A stretch of DNA of 64,000 nt, taken from contig CM026568.1 of the NCBI GenBank assembly GCA_015143295.1, forward strand, positions 19,412,607 to 19,476,606. Reading direction: 5' to 3'. Made by a program: the position numbers and the translations under genes. A model generated the notes under the pieces. That model had not been told where the DNA came from and did no database searches. It worked only from the letters and a program-made list of their open reading frames with translations. This document shows positions 20,801 through 35,800 of this stretch, piece by piece; the stretch's first letter is position 1, and every line of letters begins with the position of its first letter. Source of the stretch: Tetracentron sinense (lineage: Eukaryota; Streptophyta; Magnoliopsida; Trochodendrales; Trochodendraceae).

Positions 20801-23800
20801 TGTTAGGATATGTTTCCAAGAGAAAAATATGGCAAGCTCTGTGACCGGGCTAATGGACCATTCGGGGTGTTGAACCGTCTGGGTGATAATGTTTATCAAA
20901 CTAAGCTACCAGGTGACATGGAAGTTTTAGACACCTTCAATGTAGCTGATTTGTAACCTTATTATGAAGAATTAAGTGGTGATGATCTTGACTCGAGGTT
21001 GAGTCATTCTCAACTCACAGAGTTTGATGGCGGACCATCTAAGGAGCAATGAATGCAACGGCACCACATCGGATCAAGAGTAAACATTGCAAGGAGGAAG
21101 TCAAAGAGAGAAGTAAAGAAGCCATTATGTTTCTAAGAAATGTGATGGGTTATCTTTATTTTATTATTTCCTACTAAGTAGTTAGATTAGTTGTTGCTCG
21201 ATTTGTTTTGAAACTTGAAAACTTGGTCTAGTATTTGTTACTTGTCTAGAGAATGGAAAGTGAAGATTTAATATTGGCATTTTAGCCAAGGGTTAGGATT
21301 TAAGATATGATTTGGTATTATGAGTATAAATTTTCTTGTAAGCAAATGAATAAAGAACACTTGATTATTTTGAATTTAAATTAAGTAATGCTTTGAGCTT
21401 TTCCTTTATCATTTCCTTCTCTAACCTTGGCCTTGACAAAGCCATTGCTTAAGTTGAGTTGAAAGATTGTATCTTAGAGTGTTTCTTTTCACTTTATTGT
21501 GTAATCTCGCATCGTTTGCGTTTTCTCATTCCTCTTTTTGAGTTAGGAAGATGGGCTGCATCATTCATTATCTTTATTTTTGTTGGTTGTTTTTGCTGAT
21601 TGTTTTGTGCAACAGTCCAAATATGTTCCAAGTGGTTCCCATGCAAAATATAAGTAAAAAAAGAATAATTTTGTAGAAGAATAATCTCAATGGAGGGATT
21701 TGGGATCTAAATGAGTTTAATCTAGTAGCTCATAGTTGCTCAATCAAGTTGCATACAAATCAAATTTTATGTTGAAATTTGGGTCTATTGATGTTATACC
21801 CCCTATCAGATACTTGGAACAATTTGGTTACAACTTTGAGTAATTTTAAGCGTCTATTACTCTAAATTTTGTTGTTATGGATTCTATTTTGCAGAAAGGA
21901 AGTTCTTTGAAAATTTATAGGTAAATCACCAAAGAATGCTTTGAGCATAGATTTTGAGGAAGAACTTCGAAAAGGGAAAAAAATCATGCAAAATTAAAAT
22001 CTAGAAGAAAATCAAAATCAGCAAGGTTAAACTTCCAATGCTGACAATGTAGGAAAAATGGGCATCTCAATCAGGATTTGTGGGTCTTTAAAGAAAAAGA
22101 GCAACCCAGATAAATAAGGTCTTCCTTTAACATACATCAAGTGATAATGTTCAAGGTGATTTGATTTTTTTCTTGGTGACACAAATGTGTTGGTATTAAT
22201 GCGGGTATTTTAAAGGAGGACCTTATTAATCAAATTTCAATCTTTGTGTATGTTAATGGAGGACCTTATTATATACCCGAGATAATGTTGGTGACACAAA
22301 TGTGTTGGTATTAAATCAGGTATATAATCTTTTGGTATGTCTTCTTATTGTTTTAATTTCATGAATGGTGCTATTAAGAAACTAATAATTGATTATTTAG
22401 ACACAAAACTGGTTATTTTAATGTAAAGTAGGAAGCTTTGATTGGGAAAGAAATAGGGCTAAAGGTTAAATGTTGGAGACCAAACAATGATGGTGAATAT
22501 TTCTAAGAACATATCAAGAAATTTTGCATTGTCAATGGTATAACAAAAGGAAAGATGATTTCACATACACTTCAACAGAATTGTGTAGTACAACACATGA
22601 ATAGAACTATTATCAAGCATGCAATAATCATATTCTTACAACTTGGTTGCTTTTGGGCATATGCCTTAATACTGAAGTATATTTTCTAGTTTGAGGATCC
22701 TCAGTTCTTTTTGACATTGACATGCCAAAGGAAGTACGAACTGGATGAGAGGTAACCTTATCATACTTTAAGATATTGGGTTGTATCTCTTATGTCACAA
22801 TGATAAGGAAAGTATAAATACACTAGATTCTAAGTTTGGGAAATGTACTTTCCTTATATATGGTTTAAATAATTTTCTTTATTGCTTTTAGGATAAAGAA
22901 AATTAGAAAATCATTAGTAGTAGGAATGTTATACTTAGTGAGAATGTTATAAACAAAGATAATTCAAATACATATCAAGATCCTACTACTGAGTATAAAG
23001 AACTTGAAAGAAACAACTCTTAATGATTTTTTGAAAACTTATGCTAATGGGAATACACAAGTAGAACCACATACACTTGAAAATTGCTAGGAGGTTGTCC
23101 ATAGTGGCAGTTTTTTAGCATGTTATAAAGAAATATCATAGGTTAATAACAGGTCTAAATTGAATCGAGCGATGGATGAGGATTTTGACTCCCTATCATC
23201 CAACTAGAAAAATCTTCAGTTGCCAAAGAAAAGGAAGATTTCAAACAAGGGTTTATTGATTAAAGGAAGAATGTAATGATAATAGAAGTGAAAGTTTTTC
23301 AACATAAGACATGTATTGACTACACAAATATTTTCTCTCCTAGTATATCAAGTTCATAGGTTTATGTCTTGTCATGGTTATAAGAATATTTGTACTAACA
23401 ACTTCTATTACTTCAAGAAATTATGTAATCATATCAAATTGCTTTTGTATGTGAATGGTATGTTCGTTGTAAGATCATATATGCAACCAATTTGTTGATA
23501 GTATGAGTTTATTTATTACTTTTATTAAGGGTAGATTTGATATTTTGGTTTTGGACATAAATGTAAAATTTAAATTATTAATGTTCAAATTGTAATACTT
23601 AAATGCAAAGATAGCAGAATGTTACTCCTCTTTATACTAAAAACAAAGGTTGGAAGTTTGTTCCATAATGATTTTGGCAATGTTCAAATTGCCATCATAA
23701 ATTAAATGCTGCAATGGGCCAAATTAGTCAAAGTTTTCTTAACAATCCATTAAAATGAGATGTTTCTCGCCATAGAATATTCAAAAGAAGGCTCCATGGC

Positions 23801-26800
23801 CTACAAAGCATGGATACGTGATGATGCCTAAATTACGACATGGTTGTGAAGCAGTATGGAGCCCTCCATTAGTACTAATGTGATACTTTTAGACACTTTC
23901 GAAGAAATATAGGACACATTGAAGGAGAGTTACTCATCCGATAAAAACATTAACCACATTTACTAGTTATATAACAAAATGATTAGTGTTCAAAAAGGGG
24001 ACAAGTCATTGGGAGAGTACTATTCTACATTACATGGTATGTGAGAAGAACTTAATGTGTACCAAGTACCAACCACATATCCTTGATATGGATATTTTGA
24101 AAAAGACAAAGACAAGAGTTTCATATTTCTGATTGTTATCAGGACTTGGTCCTAAATATGAGTTTGTCAGGGCTCAAATAGTGGGAGGAAGTGATATCTC
24201 CTCTATTGCAGAGGTTTATGCTTGCTTGAAGAGAACATCTATATGGAATAGTAACATGAAAAATATATATATTAGGTTGGCTTTAGTATCATCCTCAAGT
24301 AGAGAAGATATGACTCATGGTAGATGTGGAGGCCGTATGTCTCGTGGTAGGGGTCGTGACATAGGAGGCCGAGGTAATTGTTATAACCAGTTCGACAAAT
24401 CTAGAGAAATAAGAAAACAAGAAACCAAGCAATCACACAAAAGAGACAGGATATACGTGGTTCGGCAAGGTGCCTACATCCACGGGAGAAAACGGCAAGA
24501 AATCCACTAAGAACACGTGAGAAATACAGTGTACAGAAGCTCTCTCTAAACCCCTCTTTCGAAACCCTCAAAAAAACCCCTTATTTCGCATCCTCAAAGA
24601 AAACCCATTATATATTTAGGGTTACAATGAGAAGATAAAACGGGTTGAAAATACCGGTCAAAATTTCGGCCGGGGGCTTCGCCCCTAAACCCCCATGGCA
24701 ATGGTGGGGTGAACCCCACACATTGCCTATTAATCAAGTCACTCGGATTGCAAACCGGGTCATCAAGGATCCAGGTAAGATCCATACCAACTTCCCAACA
24801 AAAACCCATATACAAAATTTGAGCCAAAACTCACAGTAATCACAACACATTGCAGTATGATGGGGCAAACAATTGGGATCTCCATGGTAAGCCTGTGTGG
24901 GCTAATCAAACTTATACTACTGAAGATTATCAGGATTTTAAGGTCTCGGATAGGCATACTATACAACATTCTATCGATACTATAGGAGAGTCGATTTTGA
25001 TATCCCGTGAAGACTATTCCAGGTCTATTAAGAGGCAACGACCTTTGACCATTGCGCCAACCTCCTCCACTACTACCTTTGTTAGATAAGATAAAGCTTA
25101 TCTTGATGCCGATCAGTCTACTTCGTGAGTTATTGACTTCGGGGGCTCATCACATGATTGGGGAGTTAGGTGTATTTTGTTCTTTTCATGATTCTATTAT
25201 TCATTCTTTTGTTACATTAGTTGATGGAATCTTGTCTACCCCTGTGAGTTCATTTAGTTATATTTTTTTATTTGTTTCCAAATTTCCTATCAGTCTTCTT
25301 CTTATTAGTACTAAAATTTTGAACTGTTCTATCACTTTTTGTTGCTCTCATTCTGTGTTTTAGGATATAATGACGAAGGAGACGATTGGTGGAGGATGTG
25401 AGGTAGGTGGCTTGTACTAATTTCAATATGACTAGAAGAAAGTTGTATATCACACATCTACTATACCGCTTCAGTCGCATTGTTGTCTTGGACATCTATC
25501 CTTGGCAAAATGTCTTTTAGTCTCATCTTTGTCTAGTTTGTCTTCTTTAGTGTGTGAGACTTCAGTTGAGTAAACATCATCGTGCATCATTCCCATCTAG
25601 GGTAGATCAATGATGTGATACTCCCATTTTTGATAGATTATGATATTTGAGGGTCTCTATTGTTGTATTTTGTTACATTTATTAAAGATTTCACTAGTAC
25701 GATATGGTTATATTTTTTAAAGATTGTTTTGAGATTTATTCTATGTTTTTTCAATTTCATGTTGAGATTAATAATTAATTTGGTATGAATGTGTGCTTTT
25801 GGATCTAATAAGGGGAGAGAAAATTTGTCTCATTCCTTTAAAAAATATTGTCTAATAATGGTATATTGCATCAAACATCATGTTCATATACTCCTCAACA
25901 AAATGATGTTCGTGAACAAAAGAACAGACACCACCTCCTTGGAGTATCCTATGTATTAATGTTGAATACGTATGTTCCTAAATATTTTTGGGGGATGTTG
26001 TCCTCACTACCTGCTTCTAAATTAACTGTATGCCTTCTTCAATTTTAAAAAGTTAAAGTCCTTTCCCTAGCTTGTTTCCCAAAGCCTCCAAAATTTTCAT
26101 TCCTCCTAAGTATTTGGTTGTGCCTTGGGCTATAAAGTGCATTTTTCTTGGTTATTTTCGAACACAAAAAGTGTATCAATATCTTCTTTTGATCGGTAAA
26201 TAATAGAGATATATTAGAAAGGAAAGAGTACCTACATCGCAAGGTTCACAAATAGTAAACCAAGAGATAAGTAAAGCTGAAAGTGAAAGAAAAACAAAAT
26301 CCAATAAGTCACGATCATCTAATCACAATGCAAAGATAGTCACCCAAGGATTCCTGCCATCTCCTCCTGTAGAGCCCCAATTTAAGACAAGGGAGCAAAC
26401 CCTAGCCTGAATCCGGGGTATAGGCAAGGATGATTCCTCTAATACCCTTCTGTTCCTCTCCTTCCAGAGCGACCATGCTATCACCCCTGGGAGGAGAGAC
26501 CAAACTGCCCCCACTAGCCCTAAAAGCGACACTAATAATCAATAGGGTAAGAAGCTCTGAAAGGAGCCTGGGAAGACCCAAGGGATGCATATGTGAGAAA
26601 GAAAATAAGACCAAATCTCTCTTACCACCGGAAAATGAAGCAATAATTGCTCCATAGACTCCTCAGCTATAAGGCACATGAAACATCTATTAGCCAGACA
26701 CCAACCTCTATGCATGAGGTGATTACAAGTTAAGAGTGTATCAATGTTGTAGTCAATCTCTTTAAAAACATTTTGTATGTGCTGATGTCGCCTTATTTGA

Positions 26801-29800
26801 TTCCATTCCCTTCTACCAATATCAGATTGAAGATGTAACACATTCATACTTAACTTCTCATACCTATTCCCGTTGAGATTGCTGCCATCGGCCTACAAAA
26901 AGATTGTATATACGAAAAACGTAAATAGGCTCTGATCGATAGTGTGGAGCCTTCTAGGACTGAACATCCAACCTCTATTTTTGTGGATCCAACTCCACAG
27001 TAAGTTGGTGGGGTAGGGGTACTCTGGTACATTCACACTTTGATATGTAGCCCTTTTTTCAATTAAGCAATATAGGGGCGACTACTATTAGATAGCAGCT
27101 ATGAAATTCTTTTGCTCAGGTTCATAGTGAATATCTCGGCGACTCTGTGGACATAACTCAAATTGAGGGAGCTACATAAATCTAGTTTTCAGTGTGTGTG
27201 TTCTTGATCTTTATTTTGTCTGTTTTTCGTATCTCACAGATCTTGTTTAGGGTTTATTTCCTAACAGGCTCCACCAACTAAATCTGCTCCTACTCCTGCT
27301 CCTCTAATGTAGCCCTTCATAAAGGTAAGTATACTTGTACTAACTATCCCCATTTCTAGGTTTGTTTCTTACGATGGTCTTTCTTCTTATTTTTGTATGC
27401 CTTGATTCTTGAATATCTCTTCATGTTCTATTCCTATGTCCTATTAGGATGTTCTTTCTTATAATATTATGGAGGATGAGATCTCATCTCTTCTCTTCAC
27501 ATGAATAATACTTGGGATTTGGCAACTCTTCCTTCTTAAAAAAAGGTTGTTGGCTGCAAATTGGTATATACCATCAAATATAATCTAGATGGTATAGTTA
27601 AGAAACTAAAGGTTCTCCTTGTTGTTAAAAAGGTACGTCCAGTCCTATGTCAATGGAAATTCAACATTCTTCCATGTTGCCAAATTCAATTATGTTCGAA
27701 TAGTGATCTCCATTGCTGCTAATCAAGATTGCCTTTGTTTTAGTTTGATGTGAAGAATATTTTTCTTTATATTGATTTAATAGAGGAGGTATATTGCTCA
27801 TAGGATGGAATATGTAAACTTCGTAAAGCAATCTATGATTTGAAACAATCACCCAGAACTGGATAAAAAAATTTAGTCAGGTGATTATTGCATATGGTCT
27901 TTGTCAAAGTGATCACTCTAATATTGCTCAGGAAGAGAGAGTATGTAAACTTTGTAAGGCTATCTATGACTTGAAGCAATCCCCTAGAGCTTGGTTCAAA
28001 ATATTTAGTGAGGTGATTACTGCATATGGTCTTTGTCAAAGTGAGGCAATTCATCCTATATTACTTGGGGGGGGGGGGAGGGAGAGTATGTAAATTTTGT
28101 GAGGCTATCAATGGCTTGAAGCAATCTCTGAGGGCTTGGTTCAAAATTTTAGTCAGGTGATTACTACAAATGGTCTTCGTCAAAGTAAGATGATCTCTTG
28201 TTTGTTCATCATATTGGAGCAAACCACGTAGTTCTCATTATATACGCATCAATAATATAGTAATCACATGCATATTTACAAAAATGACATTTTTTTTTTC
28301 AAAAAATTGCATTTAAAATGCTAACTTATCATATAAAGATTAAAACATGAATAAATTGCGAATTTACAAGTCTTTAAAAATCACATTTTTTTATAATAAA
28401 TTTTTTTCAAAATTCATGTATTAATCGTGAAATGCATAAAAATCGTGTATAAATCTCAAAAAAATTGTAATGGCTAAGGGAAGACTACTAAGAGAAAAGG
28501 TTAGTTCTTTCTCATGATTTCTTCTTCTTCCTCCTTTCTTCATTGTTCATTCAAACTCTAATTTAAGTCAACTAAATTAATAAGACAATAATTATTAGAG
28601 AAATTTGATGTGAAGGATTTGACTGCTACTAAATAGTTATTGGGAATAGAAATAACAGGGAAAGGGCGAATCACCGATCAAAATTGTCCTAGGAAAATAT
28701 GTAAAAAGGGTTATTGGTATATTTCAAATGAATAACCTTTAACCAATAACAACTCCATTGGCTGGTCCCTATAAATAGATGAACGAGTAATGTCTTAAGC
28801 ATAGTTACCAAACCGAGAAGCGAAAGTGGGAAGCGAGGTGAATGAGAGAAGTGGGAAGCGAGACTCTAAAAATCCTTAGGAAATGAGAAATGAGAAATGA
28901 GATATAAATATAGGTGCCCCATTCCTATTATATTAGGATGGTTAATCATACCTTAAATTTTTATCTTACATGAAATATTTTGGAGAAGTAGGTGTTATAC
29001 AGCCATAGATTTCAATCTAACGATACTTGCTTAGATCTATGTCGTAGGCTTTAGACTCAGGTAGATCTCATTACTTCCTAGATAAATAGCCCCATTTGAC
29101 TACTAAATGAGACTTGATGGAAGCGAGCGAAAACAAGTTTACCGAGAACAAAAAGGAGCGCCCTCCCCCACAAAAGGAAGCCTACTTTCCAAAGTACGGG
29201 AAACGAGCTTCCTAGGAAGTGAGCTTCCCACCTTGTACATAGCTTCCCGGCAACTATGGTTCTCTAAGACACAAGATGAGATTGATTGTATGTTAAAAGT
29301 GCCATATGCATTTTTTGGCTGGAAGCTTTATGTATGTTATATTTCGTACTAGACCATACACTACTCATGCAATGGGAGTAGCAAGCAGACTTTTGAACAA
29401 CTTGAGGCAACTGCATTAGATGAAAATTCCGTGGATTTTTAGATACCTAAGAGATGCTCCTAATTAAGGGTTATGTTGTGTACCATCTGAAACTTTAAAA
29501 GGTATGTTGATTAGAATTTGGCTGGAAGTTTATAACAGAAAGAGAACTACAAACTATGTTACCTATATATGATTTAGCAATAAGTTGTACTTCTCAATTA
29601 TAAAAGATTGTTGTTACATTTGTGACAAAGGCTGAGTATTTGTAGCTACAAAAGAAGCAAGGAAAGGATATGATTGCTGAATTTTATGCATGAATTGGAG
29701 GAAATGAATTTGTTTGCTAGCTATAAAACCTAAACAATGTGATTGAATATCCTTCTAAAAGGATCCAATAGGGTGAACAAGGTTTTAAATATTAGTTTCC

Positions 29801-32800
29801 AAACAGTTTAGAAAATTTTCACTTTTGTATAATATTTTGAAGTTTTAACAAATAATTAGGAAAAGAGGAAGAATTTTTCAATGAAACTATTAAAAAGACA
29901 TAATTACAAACCTAAACATCAAAATACTACCAAGAAACAATATGCAAGAAAATGAGTATGGTGGCAAAACTACTCGAAGTTTGTAACTATGACATTTACA
30001 CAACATTTATTGGAATTTATGTTGTTTAGATGTTACAATAATAATCACATTTATACAATATCATTTTGTAATATATAATTAGATACCTAGCCCTCAATTA
30101 TTATTATTATTATTTTGATTGGTAAGCATTTTATTATTATAAAAAAGAGAAAAAACTACAAAAACAAGAACAAAAACACGGCGAGAGTTTACAAGTTTAT
30201 AAACTCAATACCCAAAAGATGCGCCCGAGATCCTAACGACCTAGAATACCCTGGATTTCCTCCCCCATACAATGATTCCCTGCCCACTCCAAAATACCCT
30301 CTCTGATGCGCTCACAAAGCCGGGGAACGGCAGAAGAAACATTCTCAAAAACTCTGCGGTTCCTCTCTTTCCAAACCCACCAAGAAATAGCCACAGGGAG
30401 CATAAACCAAATCCTCTCCCATACACCCACTCCCTTAAACCAACTCCAACAAGATAAAGAATCGTGAAGGGAATAGGGGAAGACCCATGCCACCCCCATT
30501 TTGGAGAGGAAGAAACCTCACACCTCTTGAACTACAGGGCACTGCACAAAAAGATGAGCCACTGTTTCTTCCTCTTGTAGACACATGTAACATCGGTTAG
30601 CCAAACTCCATCATCAATTATACTCAGATGTATTTTCGATTTACATGTTCTGTATACTTATACCATATAAAGCTTTGAATAAAATTCACATATATTGTCT
30701 AGTAATGGGTTATTCTGATGTCTCCAACCTAATTCACCAAAACCTAATCCTCCATAAGAGAGGGTGAAAGTTTTCCTCTCCATTGTGGTAGTGCAAGTGT
30801 TTTTCTCTACTCTATGAGAATGGGAGGTAGGCAAATCATAATTGTGTGGGAGTTCAAGGTAGGCAAATCATAATTACACTCAACTAAATGACAACAAATT
30901 AAGAGAAGGATTTTCTCTTGAATTGCCGAATTGAGGTTTCGATGCAGAGTGGTGCCCAATCTAATAGGTTTTGCACACTATGGCCCTATGGCTATGGGTT
31001 TACCTAGGTGTACCAGGAAAGAGAGAAGAAGGATTTTTCCTACACGTCTTAGCGAACAAGAAAATCAAATCAAATCAATTCTTCTTAAAATTGGATAAAG
31101 CTAATGCGACTCCGTTAAAGAGGAAGAGACAGATATGGGATACTCAAAATGAATTTTGTTGATGATAATACAAAAGCCCAAGGCCGTCTACAATAAAAAA
31201 AAAAAAAAAAAAAAAATCACATACTGACAAATACACTCACCCAAAAGAGAGGACTTATTTGATTCTCTGGGAGGAATCACACAACTCTCACATTTCACAT
31301 TAGAGAACTAACTCTTGAAAATAGCATTAAGCTATAAAATTCACAAATCTATAGTCTCCTTCCATATGAGGTGCTAAGTGCTCTTTCTATAGTCATTCTC
31401 ATGCTATTAGGAAACCACTAATTTCTTTTCGTATGCAGCCAACTATGCTCAATATGTAGTTTGATGATTTTCCAATCAAGCCCACTACAAATATTTTCAA
31501 TGCACTAAACTAAAAATGATGACCTATTTAATTATTGATTTATGTTCCTCACTTAATTGGACTTTAATGCATCACATAATATGAACCCTACAACATGCAA
31601 CTCCATGTCCCGCGCTCCCATTTTTTCTCAATAAGCAATACAATCGGCAATTGGATTTTCCTCCCAACTTGCATTTAAATAAGTGCGGTCTAGGTTCTAA
31701 AGTCAATGTTTTGACTTATTAAGTTGACAATTTGCCTTTGAGAACATTTTATGACTCAAGAGTTAGGTAGCACTTGGGACGTTAAATGGTTAAGCTAAGG
31801 TATATGGCTTAAAGATTTGTAGCTGGAAATGTCTGTAGCTAAATTGTTAGCTTTTCACTTAAGACGATTTGGTAACACAGATATGAATTTGAAATAAGAT
31901 TAAAAGGTCGTTTGGTGAATGACTACAGATGAGGGTGACAATTACCAATTCGATGCTTCAACTCTCTTGAAACCACTCGACTTTTAACACGGGTTAGGGT
32001 TGTGGTTTTGTACCATTGAGTTTGGTTTGGTTCACAAAACCCTTCTTATACTGGGATCGCGTTCAAGATTGGCTACTTGGACCCAAGGTGCCAAATATCT
32101 AGATGACATAGACTTTTAACATATGTATACTTTAAAATAATAATTACTCTTGTAATAATATACTTAATAATTATGTACATATAGGCTTGTACATAATATT
32201 ATATGTTTAATTACATAATTAATGATTTATTAAATATTTAATTATTATTTATATATTTATTTTACACTGGTTAGGTTGGTAGGTTTAGGTTGATGGGTCT
32301 CTTGTTGGACCAGGTTTGGGTTTGTCCTTTCCAACCCATTTATAAACAAGTTGGGTACTGAGTAAAGGGTGATTTACCCTACACGAAATGGACCCATCCC
32401 ATACACAACCCAATTTGACCCATTACCACTCCTAGCTGCAAAATAAGCAAATTTTAAGTTCAATAGGATATTTTTGAGATTTTAAAATGTTTGTAAAGAT
32501 TAAGTTGTCACACTTAAAAGTAAATTTTTAATACATGTGATAAATAGAATGACCTTAGCTCAAAAGCTACGTACCTTATATGTTCCCAATCAAGCTTAAC
32601 TATTGAAATTAAATATTAAAAGCTATATTAACACCTTAAGCGTTCCCAAACGCTACCTTATAGAGAAATATGGTCGACCATTCAACATATTACTTGGATT
32701 TTCTGAATTCTTCTCACAGGTGCACTACTCCCTAATCTCACACAAAACCAGCTTGGTTAGTGAGTTTTCAAGGAGCTTCCTAAAGTTGAAGTGTTGCCAA

Positions 32801-35800
32801 GAATTTCCAGCACTAGTTTTGTTGATCTTCAGTGCCCATCCTACAGGGATTTTTTCTGCAATTGAACAAGGAACTAGGTTAGGCCGTCAATATTGATTCT
32901 CATTTCATAGGATTAAGACCTGAAGAAGATGGTGTAGAACCCTACGCTAGGCAAGTTTGAAATACTATTAATGCATGCTTGCATCATAAGAGGGTTGTTA
33001 CAGATCTTCCTCCTAGAATGTTGAATCCTACTGTTAAACCCTCATGACCTATGGTAAAACTAAGAAAGTCCAGAGGTGTCAGCAACTGAATGTAGTTGAA
33101 GGTCGCGCAGAATCCAAACACATGTCAATCCAATTTGAAGAATCCATGAAACATTGCCAGCCACAAGGGAACTGATCATCCATAAGGCTAGTTGCATTTG
33201 GGTTGTAATACTTCTCAAGGAAAGATGGAGGTTAGGAACTCAATGAAGGAGTAAAATACTTAAAGCTTTCTAAGAGTTGAGCGTTTAGTTCAAGTACTTC
33301 AACCAGTTTCATCTGTCCAATGTAGGATTTGGCCTAGTTGATTAATTCATATTGATGCCTAATCTAGTGATGCATTGCCTACAGATACCCACACTTTTAA
33401 GTTATTGGCTAAACCTTCTTCAAAATTTATTTCAAAGCATATAGTAGAATTTCTTTTACATAAAATAATAATTTATAAACAAACTTGGACAATAGATACC
33501 ATTGATCATGTATGTACTGAACCTAAGTCTGCCTTGCTTGGTTATGCTTTCAAGTTTCATGGGCCTCAAGCGAAAAACTTAATTGCAGAATTTGGTGTGT
33601 GAGTGTATGTCCTTGAAGAGTTTTGTTGCCAGGGAGAGGCATATGCAACACCACATGATATTAGCATTATACACCATTTTAATTCAGTCACCACCCTCAT
33701 CTTTCTTTTATGTCTTAGTAAAAAAAAAAACACTAAATTATAAAGTCCCTAGTATAAGCAACTACCTTATCAGAGCAGAAGAAAATATGGGGGGCCAAAA
33801 TATCTGCATATGAAGTTCAAATGTGAACTCATTTCTTGAAAACTTCCATAGTATCTTTTAATAATCAGAATTGAAGTTCTTTTGCTCCTAGCTATGGCCT
33901 ATGGGTGATGGCTTTTTCCCAATATAACATCTATGCGGTCTTCATCCTTATGATAACATCTATGTGGTTTTCCCATAGTAACATCTATTGCATTTTAGAG
34001 ATAGTTTAGAGCATATAAAGTGGTGTAAATAGGTGAGATGAGATACGTCGTATCTCATCTCATATCTAGATAGATTTGAATTTGAAAAAGATTAGGATCG
34101 ATTAGTTTGATTTGATTAGGATTAGATTTGATAGAGTTTCTATCTTGAGATGATGTAATATGTAATATCTATATAAACCCTCTATGGGTCATTGTAAATC
34201 ATCCAAGTATTCTCAATAAATCTATTTTCAATCATTGCCAACATATTCTCTTCTTCAAAGTTATCAAAGGCCTCAAACCTTTTTTCCTTGCACTAGCGAG
34301 TTCATAAACATGTAATGGTTATTCACGTTATCATCATTTCAAGATCGAACCTATAAGGAATTACAACCAGCATTTCTTTGAGGAAAATATCAATGTCCGA
34401 TGAGATACTGAAAACATCCCCAAACTCCTGGTGTTGAGCTGTCCAGTGAAGCATATCATGCCCTTAGAGGACTTTGTTTTCAACAAAAAATTTCTAATCA
34501 CTAAACTTTCACTTGTGGGTATGGTTGATAAAATGCTTATTCATAATGATTTCCCCACATTGTTGACAAAATGCGCGTGTACAGCTATATATAGAGCAAT
34601 TTACATAGAGCAGCTTTTCGGTAGCTCATAGTTTCATTTAGGCTTGACTTCATCCATGAAATTTGGAACTTCATACTCTAAGAGAATGGCAAAAGGATAG
34701 AACTTTGAAGACTGTCCTCACCTCTAGCATTAAACGTTGAAATTATTGTTTTCTTATAATTTGTAAGTCTGAGTGACTAGGAAGTTATTCATCAAGGTTT
34801 GGTGCTGGATTCATGACCTTGATGTCCACTTTATTCAAGGGAGAATGTAATTATACAAACCTTCCAACACAAAGGCTTTCATACAAACAAAAATTATCAG
34901 AGTATGCAAAATCCGTTTAGGTAAAATGGTTAAGGGAGATACATACTCTAGAAGTACACTATAGTAAGAAAGCCCAATTAATGAAGCACAAATAATTGGG
35001 TCTTGGCGGATAATGGGTAATTCCTATTCCACGTTAGATAATTGATTGTTCTACTTATGCCTTTAAACATGGACTACATACAAATCCATACAAAAGGGTC
35101 AAGACTCACCACACAACTACCTCTCTAGGAGATCCTCAACACCAAAAATGGACCCAATGGAGTGACATTGACTACCATCAATAGAAAGTAGTGTTGTCAG
35201 AACTAGACCGGCCGGTCGAACCTGCCCCCTCGCTGGTTCCCAAAACTCTCAAAACCAAAACTATTTGAGAACCGGTCAAAACTAGCTAGAATCGGTAGAA
35301 CCAGTGGCAGAACCAGTTGGGAACTGGCCGAAATAAGCCAAAATGCGGAAAAATTAGGAAAAAAATTATTAAAAAAAATATTTTTTTTGCAAAAGTGCAC
35401 GGTCGAACCGGACCAGTTGAATCGGTGGAATCGGGAACTGGCCACTCTACCGGTTCAATGCCCGGTCCGGTTTGATAAATTATGTGGTTAGGCTAATCCA
35501 TTCAATTAAATTTTGACCATGCAGATGTCCAGGAAGGGAGGACAAAATGATGATCTGGGCCTCCTTTGAAAGTGCCCCTCAGGCATTGGTGTACCATCAA
35601 TAACCTAACAATTTCTCTTAGTATGTCTTCCTGGAACATGGCCACTAAAATGACATGGAAGGAATCAACTACAATATAATCTACATAAGAGGATCGAATG
35701 AGAAGTTACATATATACTAGCAGAAACCCCATGCGATGCACGTGTATGGATAAAAAAATAAAAAATAAATCTCTACACTATCTCTCTATCCCTCTTATCA

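Larger units (their letters stand above)
19658..21540 (+). mobile_element. Small Gypsy-derived LTR element with captured zinc-finger ORF
   Basis: Two diverged direct repeats of about 385-400 bp (19658-20040 and 21143-21540) enclose only about 1.1 kb. Its contents are one 222-codon ORF and the remains of a Ty3/Gypsy integrase C-terminus. No protease, RT or RNase H remains, so it would depend on a helper. Outer borders and target duplication are unclear because the left LTR abuts another LTR fragment. Confidence 0.65.
23770..28250 (+). mobile_element. Decayed Copia element with insertions
   Basis: Pieces in normal Copia order: gag 23790-24378 and 24841-25090, protease and pre-integrase 25090-25520, integrase 25640-26185, RT 27290-28230. 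It is broken by a solo LTR (24379-24835), a LINE tail (about 26185-27030), an LTR-end fragment (about 27040-27266) and a triplication within RT. LTRs of the element itself were not recognised. Confidence 0.75.

Noticed and set aside
32603..33602. Three small plus-strand ORFs in intron 1
   Set aside because: Composition like surrounding AT-rich DNA and no family motif.
35203..35445. 80-codon minus-strand ORF
   Set aside because: Lies across the CCGGTT repeat and is explained by it.
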